From positions 80,723-132,414 of the forward strand of contig MU603968.1 of assembly GCA_025201845.1 (NCBI GenBank): 51,692 nucleotides of DNA. The letters run 5' to 3'. Every line of letters begins with the position of its first letter. The stretch's first letter is position 1. Made by a program: the position numbers and the translations under genes. Source of the stretch: Martensiomyces pterosporus (taxonomy: Eukaryota > Kickxellomycota > Kickxellomycetes > Kickxellales > Kickxellaceae). Of this stretch, positions 34,211 through 45,507 are shown piece after piece. Under the pieces are notes generated by a model, which saw nothing but the letters and a program-made list of their open reading frames with translations, was not told where the DNA came from and ran no database searches.

Positions 34211-34716
34211 GAAGCTAGAGCCTGTCCTTCCTGCTTTGAAGGGGTTTGCTTTGTTGGAGCCGAAAGGCAAGAAGAAAAGTAGAGTGCTGTGGCTGGAAAG
34301 CGTAGAAAAGTCGCTGCGTGTCTGGCGAGAGACTGGGGCATGTGGCCACCAGAGATCAGTCCTTTATACCAGGGATGGAGGCTGGCGAAGAAATGCCAAG
34401 AAATTCTCCAAGCCCAGGCAGAGTGGGCACAGCCATCACAGGTCTGTTTGCGTAAAAGCAGCGCTGCATTCCGAGACGCCCCCTCTTTTAGTACCCACAC
34501 AGGCCCCTATACACTGAATGCCTGCCGCGGTATACAGGATGCATCCCTTCCCCCGAATGAACTCCGAGGGCTGGGAGTGGCGCTAATAGGACACCAGGCT
34601 ACAAAGCATCGATATTCTCCTTCTCCGGCTGTGCTACGCCTGAATAATCATGCTGTTATGGATCTTGTTGAAGAAGTGAATGGAAAGCAGGAAGCCGCGG
34701 CTGGGTGTTTGAATGG
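34211..34716. other. Intergenic stretch upstream of the b5 reductase
   Basis: 506 bases holding the reductase promoter and the 3' UTR of the glucanase gene. A minus-strand TATAAAG lies at 34362-34368. Open frames are short and unsupported. Confidence 0.55.
34362..34368 (-). promoter_or_regulatory. TATA-like element of the b5 reductase gene
   Basis: Minus-strand TATAAAG about 155 bases upstream of ATG 34210. Confidence 0.45.
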
Positions 34717-36210
34717 TTAGAGGAAAGCAAAAGCAGCGATGGAAAGGATTTGAGTAAGCAGGAAGCCCGGTACAGACAGGTTTGCGACATCTGCTGCAGC
34801 ATTCTGAACCGCTGAGCCAGTCTCTTCGGGCACGAACGATGCCGTCGTTTGCACAGTGGACCGAGGGAACCTTGGTATCCACCCCTGATCAACGCCAAGA
34901 AGATAGTCCCACTCGGGCGCGCCCTCGGTCCTAAAGTTCCAAAAGAACCACCCAGATAACTCGCGGTCATAGATGGCCAGCTGCGCATCGACATACCGCC
35001 TCAAAAAGCCCTTGTAGTGGTCAGAGAACTCGGTGACGTTGCTGCCGTAATCCCCCGTGCACGAGCATTTGTGCAGTGGGCACAGCGGTGTCTGCACGCC
35101 CTCCAAAGTCCCTTCCCAGCGGCTGCCCCGGCCAAGCCCGTTGATGTACTTTGTGCAGTCGTGCGTGGCTGCTGAGAACTCGCCGACCACAACGCCGATG
35201 TTGTTCTTGCTAAACAGCGTGACGTTCTGGGCCATTTCGGCAACCATGCTGATGTGTGCTGACTCGTTCAGCGTCACCATGTAGTTGTCGAACATCTGGT
35301 AGATGTGCGTGTCCATCAGGGCATTGGTCCAGTTCGGGCTGACCAGCGATGTCCAGTCGTTGGGCCCGAGAAAGGTGTCGTGAACCATGAATGCCACGTC
35401 GGGGGCGATGCTGCGCACAAGGTCGTACGCCTCGTTATAGAACCCCAGGATGTCCTTCACAGGCCATTTCCACCTGGATGGCTCATTCAGGATCTGGACG
35501 CCGTACACCACATCGTCCCACTCGGCAGCCAAAGAGGTCATCTTTTGCAGAGCGTCCAGGGTCCTGTCCACATTGATGCGGGCGTGCAGCCACTCTGGCG
35601 TTCCGCGGCGGCCAGAGTTGTCGTAGCCATTCTGCGATCCTGGTGCTCCATGCAGATCCAGCTCGACCTTGAGCCCGATGTCGCGTGCCCAGCCCAGAAT
35701 GCGCTCGATGTAGGGGACTTGGCCGTCGACAAAGGGCTCGTCGTCGGTCAGGTTGAAGGCCCAGTAGCCTATCGGGATCCGGATCCAGTTGATACCGTAC
35801 TCGGCTAGCGTCTCCAGGTGGTCCTTTGTGACGAATGTGTCCCAGTGGTCCTCGAGCTGCTGCTTGGCCTCGTCTTTTCCCAGGACAGCTGAGAATGTCC
35901 ACTCGTCAACGGGCATGTTGGTCATGTTGAACTGGAGAAATTGGTCAAACAGGCTTGGCTTGATGAAGGGCTCGATCAGGAAGACGCCGCCAATGTTGAC
36001 TCCGCGAATCACCTCGTCGTCTGGCCGCTCGGTCGCTTCTGCATCGTCGGCTGTTTGGTCCTGCTGCAGCAGCAACTCAGAGTCACCATCAGCAGTGCTT
36101 GTCTGGGCTGCTGCTGAAGTAGAGCATAGCAGAGACAGGATCAAGAACAACAGCAGCAGCAGCAGCAACAAAGGGCTGGCCACGGCGCAGGATGAGCGTG
36201 ACTTTTTCAT
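34717..36210 (-). CDS. Exo-beta-1,3-glucanase, GH5 family, probably GPI-anchored
   Basis: 497 residues from ATG 36210 (MKKSRSS); an upstream in-frame start at 36267 is less likely because the signal peptide begins at MKK. A basic n-region and a poly-Leu core encoded by CAG/CTG repeats form the signal peptide. RGVNIGGVFLIEPF opens the (beta/alpha)8 barrel; GINWIRIPIGYW and DLHGAPGSQNG follow. The acid/base Glu is in QILNEPS (about E243) and the nucleophile in VVGEFSAA (about E344), then NGLGRGSRWEG. Closing GWFFWNFRTE precedes a hydrophobic C-terminus (PGFLLTQILSIAAFAFL) typical of GPI attachment. It likely trims beta-1,3-glucan at the plasma membrane or wall. Several Asn-X-Ser/Thr sites occur. 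Confidence 0.92.
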   Translation of the reverse strand: MKKSRSSCAVASPLLLLLLLLFLILSLLCSTSAAAQTSTADGDSELLLQQDQTADDAEATERPDDEVIRGVNIGGVFLIEPFIKPSLFDQFLQFNMTNMPVDEWTFSAVLGKDEAKQQLEDHWDTFVTKDHLETLAEYGINWIRIPIGYWAFNLTDDEPFVDGQVPYIERILGWARDIGLKVELDLHGAPGSQNGYDNSGRRGTPEWLHARINVDRTLDALQKMTSLAAEWDDVVYGVQILNEPSRWKWPVKDILGFYNEAYDLVRSIAPDVAFMVHDTFLGPNDWTSLVSPNWTNALMDTHIYQMFDNYMVTLNESAHISMVAEMAQNVTLFSKNNIGVVVGEFSAATHDCTKYINGLGRGSRWEGTLEGVQTPLCPLHKCSCTGDYGSNVTEFSDHYKGFLRRYVDAQLAIYDRELSGWFFWNFRTEGAPEWDYLLGVDQGWIPRFPRSTVQTTASFVPEETGSAVQNAAADVANLSVPGFLLTQILSIAAFAFL

Positions 36211-36530
36211 ATGACTGAAAAGGAACTTGTGAGACTTGTGAATATCAAGCAGTACGAGCAAGAGCAATACTGAAATAAAGTTACATTAGCGAGGAAAATC
36301 TAGAGGGTCCTGCCGCATGGGTGCTCTGCCCGTTCTTTTTATTCTATAGCTTGTGAGCACAGAGAATGTCCACGCCATTTTCTTGTTGTTTTTACATGTA
36401 ACTGCTATGCCAGCGAATCTTTTTTTTTTGTTGGCTGTTGCTACTACTTCATATTCTTTATTTCGGATCGCAACGTTGCGTAGGAATACGAAGTAGGATT
36501 CTACATAAAATGGCATGCAAACAGAGCTGC
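36211..36530. other. Spacer between glucanase and chitosanase
   Basis: 320 bases, AT-rich, containing the glucanase promoter and the chitosanase 3' end. A run of T at 36420-36429 is the only notable feature. Confidence 0.55.
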
Positions 36531-37367
36531 TTAGCATGAGACGACGATGATCTTGCCGTCGTTGTCGAGGATCTCCACAGACTTGGTCCAGCTATACTCC
36601 TTCTTGTCAAGAGCATGCTGGTACGACTTGATTCTGTACAGAGTCTTGGCCCAGGCACCTGAGGCGTTCTCCTTCTCGTGGGGGTTCTTCAGATCAGCCA
36701 TGCGCACATCGAGGAACTTTTGCAGCCAGACTGCCTCGTCGACCTTGTGGCCGTTGATGGTAAGAGTGCTTCCAGAGGATCCAGATGCGTCCTTGGTGAA
36801 CGCCGCATTGGTAGTCTTGATGAGGCCGCCCAGGCCATCGGCATCGGTGCCAGTTCCGTGCTGGATGCCAGTGTCGTACAGCTGCGCCTGGCTGATGCTG
36901 AGCCTCAAGCCAAGCTGATCTGCGTACTTCTCAGCGGGGTTGAAATAGAGATTGTCACGGACGGTGTCCTGAGCACTCTTGAACTTGGCGTCAGACTGGC
37001 CCAGCTTCATCCATGTGTCGCAGTAGCCCTGGAGGCCGTCGAGCGAGGAGCTGCCGCTGGCAGCGTACTTCTTCAAGACGGCATCGTACTGGGAGAACAT
37101 GTCCTTGCCGCCAGTAAGCGTGTGGTAGCCCTGAACCACCTGCCATGCGTCGCCAGTTCCAGTGGTGAAACCGGCGATTCCAGACGTGTAGCCACGACCA
37201 TCCTTGGTGTCCTCGCAGTACTCGTAGTGGAAGCGAGTGTCGCCGTTCTCGTAAATGTTGGTGATCTCCAAGGCGAGCTGCTTGGGGCAGCCAGTAAGGC
37301 CGGCGCTAACAGATGAGAGGGTAGCGGCAGTAGCGGCAAGTCCGAGAGTAGCGGTGGAGAGCTTCAT
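36531..37367 (-). CDS. Secreted GH46 chitosanase
   Basis: 278 residues from ATG 37367. The enzyme hydrolyses beta-1,4 links of chitosan, outside the cell. The N-terminal 22 residues are a signal peptide ending in SVSAG. GH46 motifs are strong: the catalytic Glu aligns with E40 in NIYENG and the catalytic Asp with D56 in DTKDGRGYTSG, followed by IAGFTTGTGDA. Other family features are MKLGQSDAKFKSAQD and LYDTGIQHG. GH46 is known mainly from bacteria and from a few zygomycete-type fungi, so its presence here fits an early-diverging fungus or an old transfer. A TATA box lies about 120 bases upstream. A decayed second copy lies about 0.8 kb upstream. Confidence 0.94.
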   Translation of the reverse strand: MKLSTATLGLAATAATLSSVSAGLTGCPKQLALEITNIYENGDTRFHYEYCEDTKDGRGYTSGIAGFTTGTGDAWQVVQGYHTLTGGKDMFSQYDAVLKKYAASGSSSLDGLQGYCDTWMKLGQSDAKFKSAQDTVRDNLYFNPAEKYADQLGLRLSISQAQLYDTGIQHGTGTDADGLGGLIKTTNAAFTKDASGSSGSTLTINGHKVDEAVWLQKFLDVRMADLKNPHEKENASGAWAKTLYRIKSYQHALDKKEYSWTKSVEILDNDGKIIVVSC

Positions 37368-38184
37368 TGTTGCTTGGATTGGAAGGGTGAGGCTGAAGAT
37401 GCTGCTGTTCCTGCTGATGGTGGTTGTGATGGTGATGATGGTGTTGATGATAGCGTCAAGATGGAATGCTGAGAAGCCGGCAAGCTTTTATACCAAACTC
37501 CACACCTGCATGCTCAATATGCTCTCCATTATAGCATACCACACATATGAACACGGTTTAATTAACTGGAGATTGGCAGCTCTGCGCAAAGGATATCAGT
37601 GTCCAGCTATTTTTGTTGCAGCTGTACTGGCAAAAATAGCCCCAAGGGGTGGGTCGTCTCTTCGGCATGTGCGCCACCTTTGTTTGCTTCGTGGCTTCTC
37701 AGCAACATCAATCACCCTTAGTGCATGTGCCTAATTTGCTCCTCCTCAAGCATACAGATAAATGGCTGTCTACAGTCAGCGTTGCTGCTAAATAAAGGCA
37801 GGGACGTGTTGAGAAAGGAAATCACTTGGCTGCGAGCAAAGTATTTGATGTCCAGTCTTTCAGACACCCTTGTGCGAAGGACGCCACGCATGTGTAGACC
37901 CCACCAGCAGCTTCGTTTACACCCAAATGGTGGGAACTCATGCATCACCAGACAAGGTCTGCGCTGCTGATTTCCTCGTATACCTGTGATACACAAGGCA
38001 TCAAGGCATCCGGCCATTTAACATGCACCAAATCAGCACTTTGTTGTGTAAGTGTCACCACATGTGTATGTTCGGCTCATGGCTCGCGTACTGGCTGCAG
38101 CGGACAGCAAAGCGGGTGTGGAGGCTGTATGCATTGGCACGGCTGAAAGACGCTTGAAAGGGCTAGCGAGGCTCTTCTTCTCTG
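37368..38184. other. Region upstream of the chitosanase
   Basis: 817 bases between the intact chitosanase and the end of the broken copy. It holds the TATA element at 37485-37492 and a TGATGGTG-type simple repeat in the 5' leader (37416-37450). No further gene recognised. Confidence 0.55.
37485..37492 (-). promoter_or_regulatory. TATA box of the GH46 chitosanase gene
   Basis: Minus-strand TATAAAAG about 120 bases upstream of ATG 37367. Confidence 0.6.
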
Positions 38185-38625
38185 TGCTTGCAGCTGACGG
38201 TGATGGGCTTGCCGTCGTTGTCAGGAGCAGAGATGGAGCCGGGCTATATGATCTTGACGCTCCTGCCCAGGTTGCCCTCGATGTTCGTTTTGAAGGAAGC
38301 GTTAGTGCGCTTGATAGGCACATTGGGCGATTCATAGCCCGTGCCGTGACTGTGCTGGATGGTAACATCGTAGAGCTGGCCACAAGCGATGTACAGCGAG
38401 GCGCAAAGCGCATCTGCCAGCCTCTGAGATGGGCTGTGGTACATGTCGTTGCGGACCTTCTCCTGCGCGGCCCTGAAGTTGGTGTCAGACTGGCAGAGCC
38501 TTTTCCAGATGCCACAGTGGGTGCCAAACTGGCTGATGACACCACTCTCCTTGACTGCGGACTGCTTGACGACAGCAATATCTGGAGAAGTCGTCCTTGC
38601 TGCCAGTAGCCTTGGTTCCGAGCAG
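38185..38625 (-). pseudogene. Broken second GH46 chitosanase
   Basis: Pieces match the intact chitosanase in order on the same strand: ATGSKDDFSR (like LTGGKDMFSQ), then in another frame LCQSDTNFRAAQEKVR, LYDVTIQHSHGTG and KRTNASFKTN, and finally DNDGKPITVSC against DNDGKIIVVSC at the C-terminus. There is a frameshift after the first piece. The middle region between the NASF and DNDG motifs (about 60 residues) is deleted. The N-terminal part with signal peptide and both catalytic residues was not found. It is a dead tandem copy. Confidence 0.85.
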
Positions 38626-38995
38626 AAGCCGCCTAATCGCCACACAATTGGCAGTAATCAGCAGATTCGGGCTTTGTGTTCCTCGGACCTCTAGGGGTTT
38701 CGAGCTGCTGCCACCATACCGGACCACTCAGATGCGTAGCTCCAAATCTCTCCAGACACACAGGTTTCTGCTAAGGCGAAGCAGGTCTGACGCGTGCATA
38801 CCGCTATCAAGCATACAAGCCTGCTAAACAAGCGAGATGGGCCTTTGGCTGTTCACGTGGAGTGGCCCCGTAAACGGAGCAGGTCTGCTGAAAATCGTAT
38901 AATGAGGGAGGTGCGCTGCCCACAGCGGTGCACGCCAAACATACACACCACACACACCACAAGCACTTTTTGCATTGCTATTACACACGAAGAAT
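38626..38995. other. Spacer between the broken chitosanase and ATG5
   Basis: 370 bases, presumably the ATG5 promoter. A CACA-rich tract at 38939-38961 lies just before the start. Nothing else seen. Confidence 0.55.
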
Positions 38996-40084
38996 ATGAT
39001 GGAACGAGACTCAGAATCGGGACCCCTTCACAAGGTCTGGAACGGGATGATCCCCATCGAGCTGCAGCTAGCGCCCGCCGACGCAATCGAGCTTTTGGCG
39101 TCCGCCACGCTCCCCGAGCCCTTCCAGACATTCTACCTCCTCGTGCCGCGTGTCGGCTACCTGCCGTTCATCAGCAGCAAGATCAAGGAGCGCTGGATCG
39201 ACCCGATGTTCGCCCTGTCGGGTTCGCGGCTGCATGGGAGCAGCAGCGACAGCAGCAGCGTCAAGGAATCGGATATGTGGTATGAGTACAAGGGCCAGCC
39301 GCTCAAATGGCACTACCCGGTGGGGCTGCTCTACGACATGCATGTAAATAACGTGGCCAGCGGCGAGGCTGAGCTTCCGTGGTCGCTCACGCTGCATGTG
39401 CGCAAGTTCCCCGCTGCGCGGCTGATCCCCTCGCCCACGGCGCAAGCGATGAGGGATATGTTCATGGCCATGATAAAGGAGGCCGACTTTATACGCAATG
39501 GGTCGACCAAGCGCGTCATGGACCTGGCCAAGTCCGACCAGATGCAGCTGCTGGATGGCCTGGAGTCGCACTCATTTGAGCAGTACTTTGCCATACACTC
39601 CATCCTGGTCCCCACGCCGGACCCGCGCGCACCAGTGTCGTCGTCGGGGCCGAAGATCCAGCAGCCAAAGGCAATACCGCTGAGATTCTACACCCAGCTG
39701 CAGGCAGGCATGGCTGACGACGGTGGCAGGGAGCCGGGTGCTGGCGGGAATGGGCGCCCAGCATCGGCTGGTGTTAGTAGCGGCACAGGAGGGTCGTCCA
39801 AGGCGGGCGACGCGGCTGGCACGCAGGCGCAGTTCCATGTGTCGCAGTGCCCAGTGCCTCTGGCAAGCGATAGCAGCGCGCAGGGGGAGCAGACGACGCT
39901 TGCAGACGCCTTTAGGATGTGCTATGAAATCGCTGACCAAGCGCCATCGCCTGCCGCATTTGCTGGCCAGAGCACCTGCCTGTGCCAGGGGGTGCGCATA
40001 CCCTGGGAGACGCCCATCGGCTGGCTGGCGGAGAATCTGTTTTATGCGGACTGCTTTTTGCATCTAGTGGTAGTCAATAACTAG
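38996..40084 (+). CDS. ATG5: Autophagy protein 5
   Basis: 362 residues from the first of two adjacent ATGs at 38996. ATG5 is conjugated to ATG12 and with ATG16 forms the E3-like complex that drives ATG8 lipidation on the growing autophagosome. The N-terminal ubiquitin-like fold shows VWNGMIPIELQL and LLVPRVGYLPF, then WYEYKGQPLKWHYPVGLLYD. The acceptor lysine is K161 in MIKEADFIRN. The second ubiquitin-like fold spans from IPLRFYTQ to QGVRIPWETPIGWLAENL near the C-terminus. A Gly/Ser-rich loop (about 240-275) is an insertion. It is convergent with ATP2. Confidence 0.95.
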   Translation: MMERDSESGPLHKVWNGMIPIELQLAPADAIELLASATLPEPFQTFYLLVPRVGYLPFISSKIKERWIDPMFALSGSRLHGSSSDSSSVKESDMWYEYKGQPLKWHYPVGLLYDMHVNNVASGEAELPWSLTLHVRKFPAARLIPSPTAQAMRDMFMAMIKEADFIRNGSTKRVMDLAKSDQMQLLDGLESHSFEQYFAIHSILVPTPDPRAPVSSSGPKIQQPKAIPLRFYTQLQAGMADDGGREPGAGGNGRPASAGVSSGTGGSSKAGDAAGTQAQFHVSQCPVPLASDSSAQGEQTTLADAFRMCYEIADQAPSPAAFAGQSTCLCQGVRIPWETPIGWLAENLFYADCFLHLVVVNN

Positions 40085-40248
40085 TATCCGAGCAGCGCAA
40101 GCTGGATGAAAGCGTGTTTAGCAGCTGTGGTAGTTTGCTATTGAAAAACGATAGTGAAATGGAAACAGAGAGATAAAGCGTCGGGCTACTATTCCGAAAC
40201 AGAAAGGCTTGAGGGAGTTAGAAACAGCTAGGAGCTCAACAAAAAAGC

Positions 40249-42169
<1,921 letters not shown>

Positions 42170-42745
42170 GATTGTATATCCTTCCGCAAACTACTCTGGC
42201 AAAAGAGCTTAAAAAGAGGAAAACGACTTTTTCGTAGAGGACAGCAGAAAAAGAGGAAGCGAAGGAAAGGGAGAGCGAGGGCTGGGGGCGTCTTATCGCA
42301 GTTCCTCCTCGCCCTGGCCGCCGCGCCAGGCTGCACAGCTCGCCCAAGGCCAACGGCAGCGACCAAGGCAGCTGGGGTAAAAATTCGCTTACCACGAGCC
42401 CACACACCCCATTCGCGGAGCAGGAGACGCTGCAGAGATAGCCCACTATCTAGACCGAGCCGCGGTTCGAGCCACGCGGATGTGACTGCCAATTTGCAGA
42501 AGCGCTGTACGAGCCGAGCCGAGCCGCGGACAAATCGGCTGGCCAGCAGGCAGAGCTGTTATCTATTGCAGACCCAGGGCAGCGCTGCTCAGCACGCACC
42601 TTGAATTTCGCCTGGAGGGGGCGAGATTGCAATTCAAATCTCTTTGGTTTCCTGCCTCTCTGCTCTAGTTGACAGCACAACTTAGTTTCCTCTTTTTTCA
42701 GCACAAAGATTCTAGCCACGGCAACCGCCACCCCTTTATTCTGAA
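42170..42745. promoter_or_regulatory. Shared divergent promoter of the F1 beta and delta genes
   Basis: 576 bases separate ATG 42169 (ATP2) from ATG 42746 (ATP16). It contains repeated GAGCCG elements (42453-42475 and 42510-42530) and a CCAAT box at 42489-42493, the site of the Hap complex that activates respiratory genes in fungi. A GGTTCGAGCC match to a tRNA B box at 42462-42471 has no partner A box or acceptor stem. Confidence 0.6.
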
Positions 42746-43520
42746 ATGAGCTTCCTTGCCCGCACCCTCAAGCCCGCCGCCTTCGCCCGTGCCTCCCGTC
42801 TGGGTAAGTAGCGAGAGAGAAAGAAAGAAAGAAAAAAATTGCCTGAGGGCGTGAATCACAAGAAGGGCTGGAGACCGTGAAATGCTAACTACTGCTACGC
42901 CTGGCTTTGAATTGTGTATGTGCTGGATTTCGCTCGATTTCCGGTGGGCGTTCTGTTGGCGGCAAAACACCTGTGTCTGGGACGACAATGGAACAACGCG
43001 AACGTATCCTGCTATCGTGTACGACGACCTGGAACACGCTGCAACGCGACGACGCCGTGTTAATTCAACAGTAGCCACCCGTGCCTATGCTTCGGAGGCC
43101 ACCTCTGCTGGCAAGCTCATTGTCAACTTTGCGCTCCCCCACGAGTCCGTCCTGAAGAACAAGGAGGTCACCCAGGTCGATCTGTCTGCTGTCTCCGGAG
43201 ACCTCGGTGTTCTTGCCGACCACGTCCCCACCATCGAGCAGCTCAAGCCCGGAGTCATCGACTTCATCAGCGAGTCGGGATCCCAGAAGTACTTTGTCAG
43301 CGGCGGATTTGCCATCATGAACCCCAACTCGGTCCTCAACATCAACGCCATCGAGGCGTTCAAGCTCGAGGACATTGATGCTCAGGCCGTTGCCTCCAAC
43401 CTTGCCGAGTCTCAGCGCCTTGCCTCGTCGGCCAAGGATGAGGCCACCAAGGAGGCTGCTGCCATCGAGATTGAGCTGTACGAGTCCCTTCAGGCCGCCC
43501 TCTCTGGCAAGGCCAAGTAA
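42746..43520 (+). CDS. ATP16: Mitochondrial F1-ATPase delta subunit (two exons)
   Basis: Exons 42746-42803 and 43075-43520 encode 167 residues; the 271-base intron has GTAAGT and GTAG ends. Splicing yields a presequence MSFLARTLKPAAFARASRL followed by ATRAYASEAT, a typical matrix-cleavage region. This subunit (epsilon in bacteria) is part of the central stalk and couples rotor and catalytic head. The beta-sandwich domain shows LIVNFALPHESVL, GDLGVLADHVPT and KYFVSGGFAIM, and the C-terminal helical hairpin is Ala/Glu-rich. The frame stays open in the intron back to 42882, but that stretch has no family similarity. Confidence 0.95.
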
Positions 43521-43739
43521 ATGCATTAACTCTAAACCCTCTCCTCTTACTATTGATCTTTTTGCCTGTCTTGTTTAACAACTACCACCCCCCCTTTCAC
43601 TCGCGGATGATACAGCCGCCGCCATTGCAGTAGCACGCGCTTGTTGTTTGAGCGACACATAGAAATGTGGGAATGTGTGCATACACATATAACATCAAAT
43701 GAGACAGGCATAATGGAAGGGGCTTTCAAAAGACAGCCG

Positions 43740-44636
43740 CTACCTACGTCTGGAAAGCTGGCTTTCGGGTAGTTCGTTGTAGCTTGGCGGCGCCAGTTCA
43801 GGGTCATCTTCGGTGTGGTCAATCATATCGCCAATGCTTTGACGCTGCACTTGCGAAGCTCTGGCGTTGAAGGTGTGTCTGTCGGCATTCGGCGGTTTGG
43901 CAGCAGGCGCTTCTCCTGCACCGCCGATTTCTTGAATTGCTTGCAGGTTCTCGGTGTCGTATACCACAGTGTTTCGGCGATTGTCGCGCTTTCTTGATTT
44001 GACAAGCAGGTAGATGACGGCGGCAACCAGTAAAGATCCTAGCGGGATAGCAACACCCATTGCTATCTTTGTGGATGTTGGAAGGCCGTTAGATAGCGCG
44101 CCTGCATTGCTTTGGGGTGACCCTCCAGCGGGCGTGCTGGAGCTGAACCCACGTGTTGTCGTTGCTGGTGGTAACGGTAGTGTTGGTGATGTCGGTGGAA
44201 CTGACATCGATGTGTGGCTGGGAGATGACGAAGTGGGTGAATATGCTGTGCTTGAGCTCGACAAGACCCGCGACAACACGGATGATGACGTCTGGGAAGA
44301 AGTTTTGCTGCTGGATGTGCTAGATATGCTAGATATGCTAGATATACTGGCTGTTCTAGTGGATGATGTTCGTGTTGGTGCTGGTGCTGGTGTTGACAGT
44401 CTAGTGCTCGTGGCGGAATTCGGAGCTCCAATCTGGGAACCACCATGGCTTGTGCTCGGGATAATATCAGGACCAAGCATCGTACTGACGGTGAAAACTG
44501 AACCAGACGCAGATGTTATAAACACTTGCAGCTGGCGAGGTTCCAACCTGTTGCCATTATCTGTGCCATGTGCGGCAGCATAGATACTTGCAAGGGCAAG
44601 TAAGACAGTGTATAAGAGATAAACTGCAGCCCTCAT
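43740..44636 (-). CDS. Ser/Thr-rich single-pass membrane protein with IGGA/PPxY tail (receptor 1)
   Basis: 298 residues from ATG 44636 (MRAAVYLL); an upstream extension lacks a credible ATG. A signal peptide (1-23) is followed by a Ser/Thr/Pro-rich outer domain (about 40-185), likely heavily O-glycosylated like fungal wall-stress sensors. One membrane helix spans about 191-213, preceded by GLPTSTKIAMGVAIP and followed by a basic stop-transfer. The cytoplasmic tail has VVYDT, EIGGAGE (236-242) and ELAPPSYNELPE near the C-terminus; PPSY is a canonical PPxY ligand for WW domains of Rsp5/Nedd4 ubiquitin ligases. Paralogous in helix and tail to the gene at 45508-46107. Function is unknown; sensing or endocytic cargo role is inferred. 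Confidence 0.75.
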   Translation of the reverse strand: MRAAVYLLYTVLLALASIYAAAHGTDNGNRLEPRQLQVFITSASGSVFTVSTMLGPDIIPSTSHGGSQIGAPNSATSTRLSTPAPAPTRTSSTRTASISSISSISSTSSSKTSSQTSSSVLSRVLSSSSTAYSPTSSSPSHTSMSVPPTSPTLPLPPATTTRGFSSSTPAGGSPQSNAGALSNGLPTSTKIAMGVAIPLGSLLVAAVIYLLVKSRKRDNRRNTVVYDTENLQAIQEIGGAGEAPAAKPPNADRHTFNARASQVQRQSIGDMIDHTEDDPELAPPSYNELPESQLSRRR

Positions 44637-45507
44637 TGTAGGAGAATAGCTAAGCACAAGACAAACGGAGTGGCAGACATAAAGAGAGCTAGAGGGCGCA
44701 ATTTTCGGAAATCTTGTCTCGTCTTGGAGGAGGAAAGCCATGAGCTTTTAATAGGAGAGCGGCACTTGGGAGTACCACAAGCAGCTTGACATCTTCCTTA
44801 CAAGCCCAGATTCGCTGCTTCTAAAAATGGAGCTCGCATCGGCGCACCATGGAAGACACCCTTGCGCAATCAAATTCCCTTGCACTTGCCCTTATCCACG
44901 CCTTATTTTAAGAATACATGCTGGGAGTACGGGGCCATGCAGAGACAACCACAGGCATTCCATATAAATGCAGCAATTGGCGAGCTTCATTCGACACAAA
45001 CTGCTGGCATCTTTTGACAACCTTTCGCTTGCCAGCACTCTCCCATCTCACACGTGTCCTAAGATGTTTGAAAAATTGTCTTTGAGCAACCTGACGCCTT
45101 AAAATGAACCTCAAGCAAGCTTTATGCACAGGAAAATGGGCTACTGCCGCCAGATACTCAAATGCATTGTGAGAGTTACCTTATTTGTGCTTGGGCATTC
45201 ACTTTGTTATTTATTCACTGGATGTATGCTCTGGGCAACAGGGCTATTCTGGAAACCACTTCCATCAAAGGTAGTGGAGACAGCACACAGACTACCAGTC
45301 TACTGAAGCTGCCAGCAACTGTTGACGGCGTCTGGCTTTCCAAAGCGCCACCCCCGCCCATTTACACCCCAGTGCGCCTTAGGGCAGCACCTTGTTTGAG
45401 AAAGCAAGGTTCTCGCAAATATGTCGTGAAATATTAGTATATGCAAAGAAAACATGGTGCTACCTGTATAACCTCGGGAATGCGGCTGATGAGCATTATT
45501 GCACTTG
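44637..45507. other. Spacer between membrane genes 1 and 2
   Basis: 871 bases with the promoter of gene 1 (a TATTAAAAG on the minus strand at 44744-44752) and the 3' UTR of gene 2. A 73-codon minus frame at 44908-45129 is open but matches nothing I know. Confidence 0.5.

Noticed and set aside
42462..42471. GGTTCGAGCC, a perfect tRNA B-box match
   Set aside because: No A box, anticodon arm or acceptor-stem pairing could be found at the right distance on either strand.
42882..43074. Open extension of the ATP16 exon 2 frame into the intron
   Set aside because: The spliced product gives an ideal mitochondrial presequence, while the extension has no similarity to the delta subunit and begins inside the intron.
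44908..45129. 73-codon minus-strand frame between membrane genes 1 and 2
   Set aside because: Reads as a basic peptide but resembles no family I know, lacks promoter signals and is short enough to be chance.
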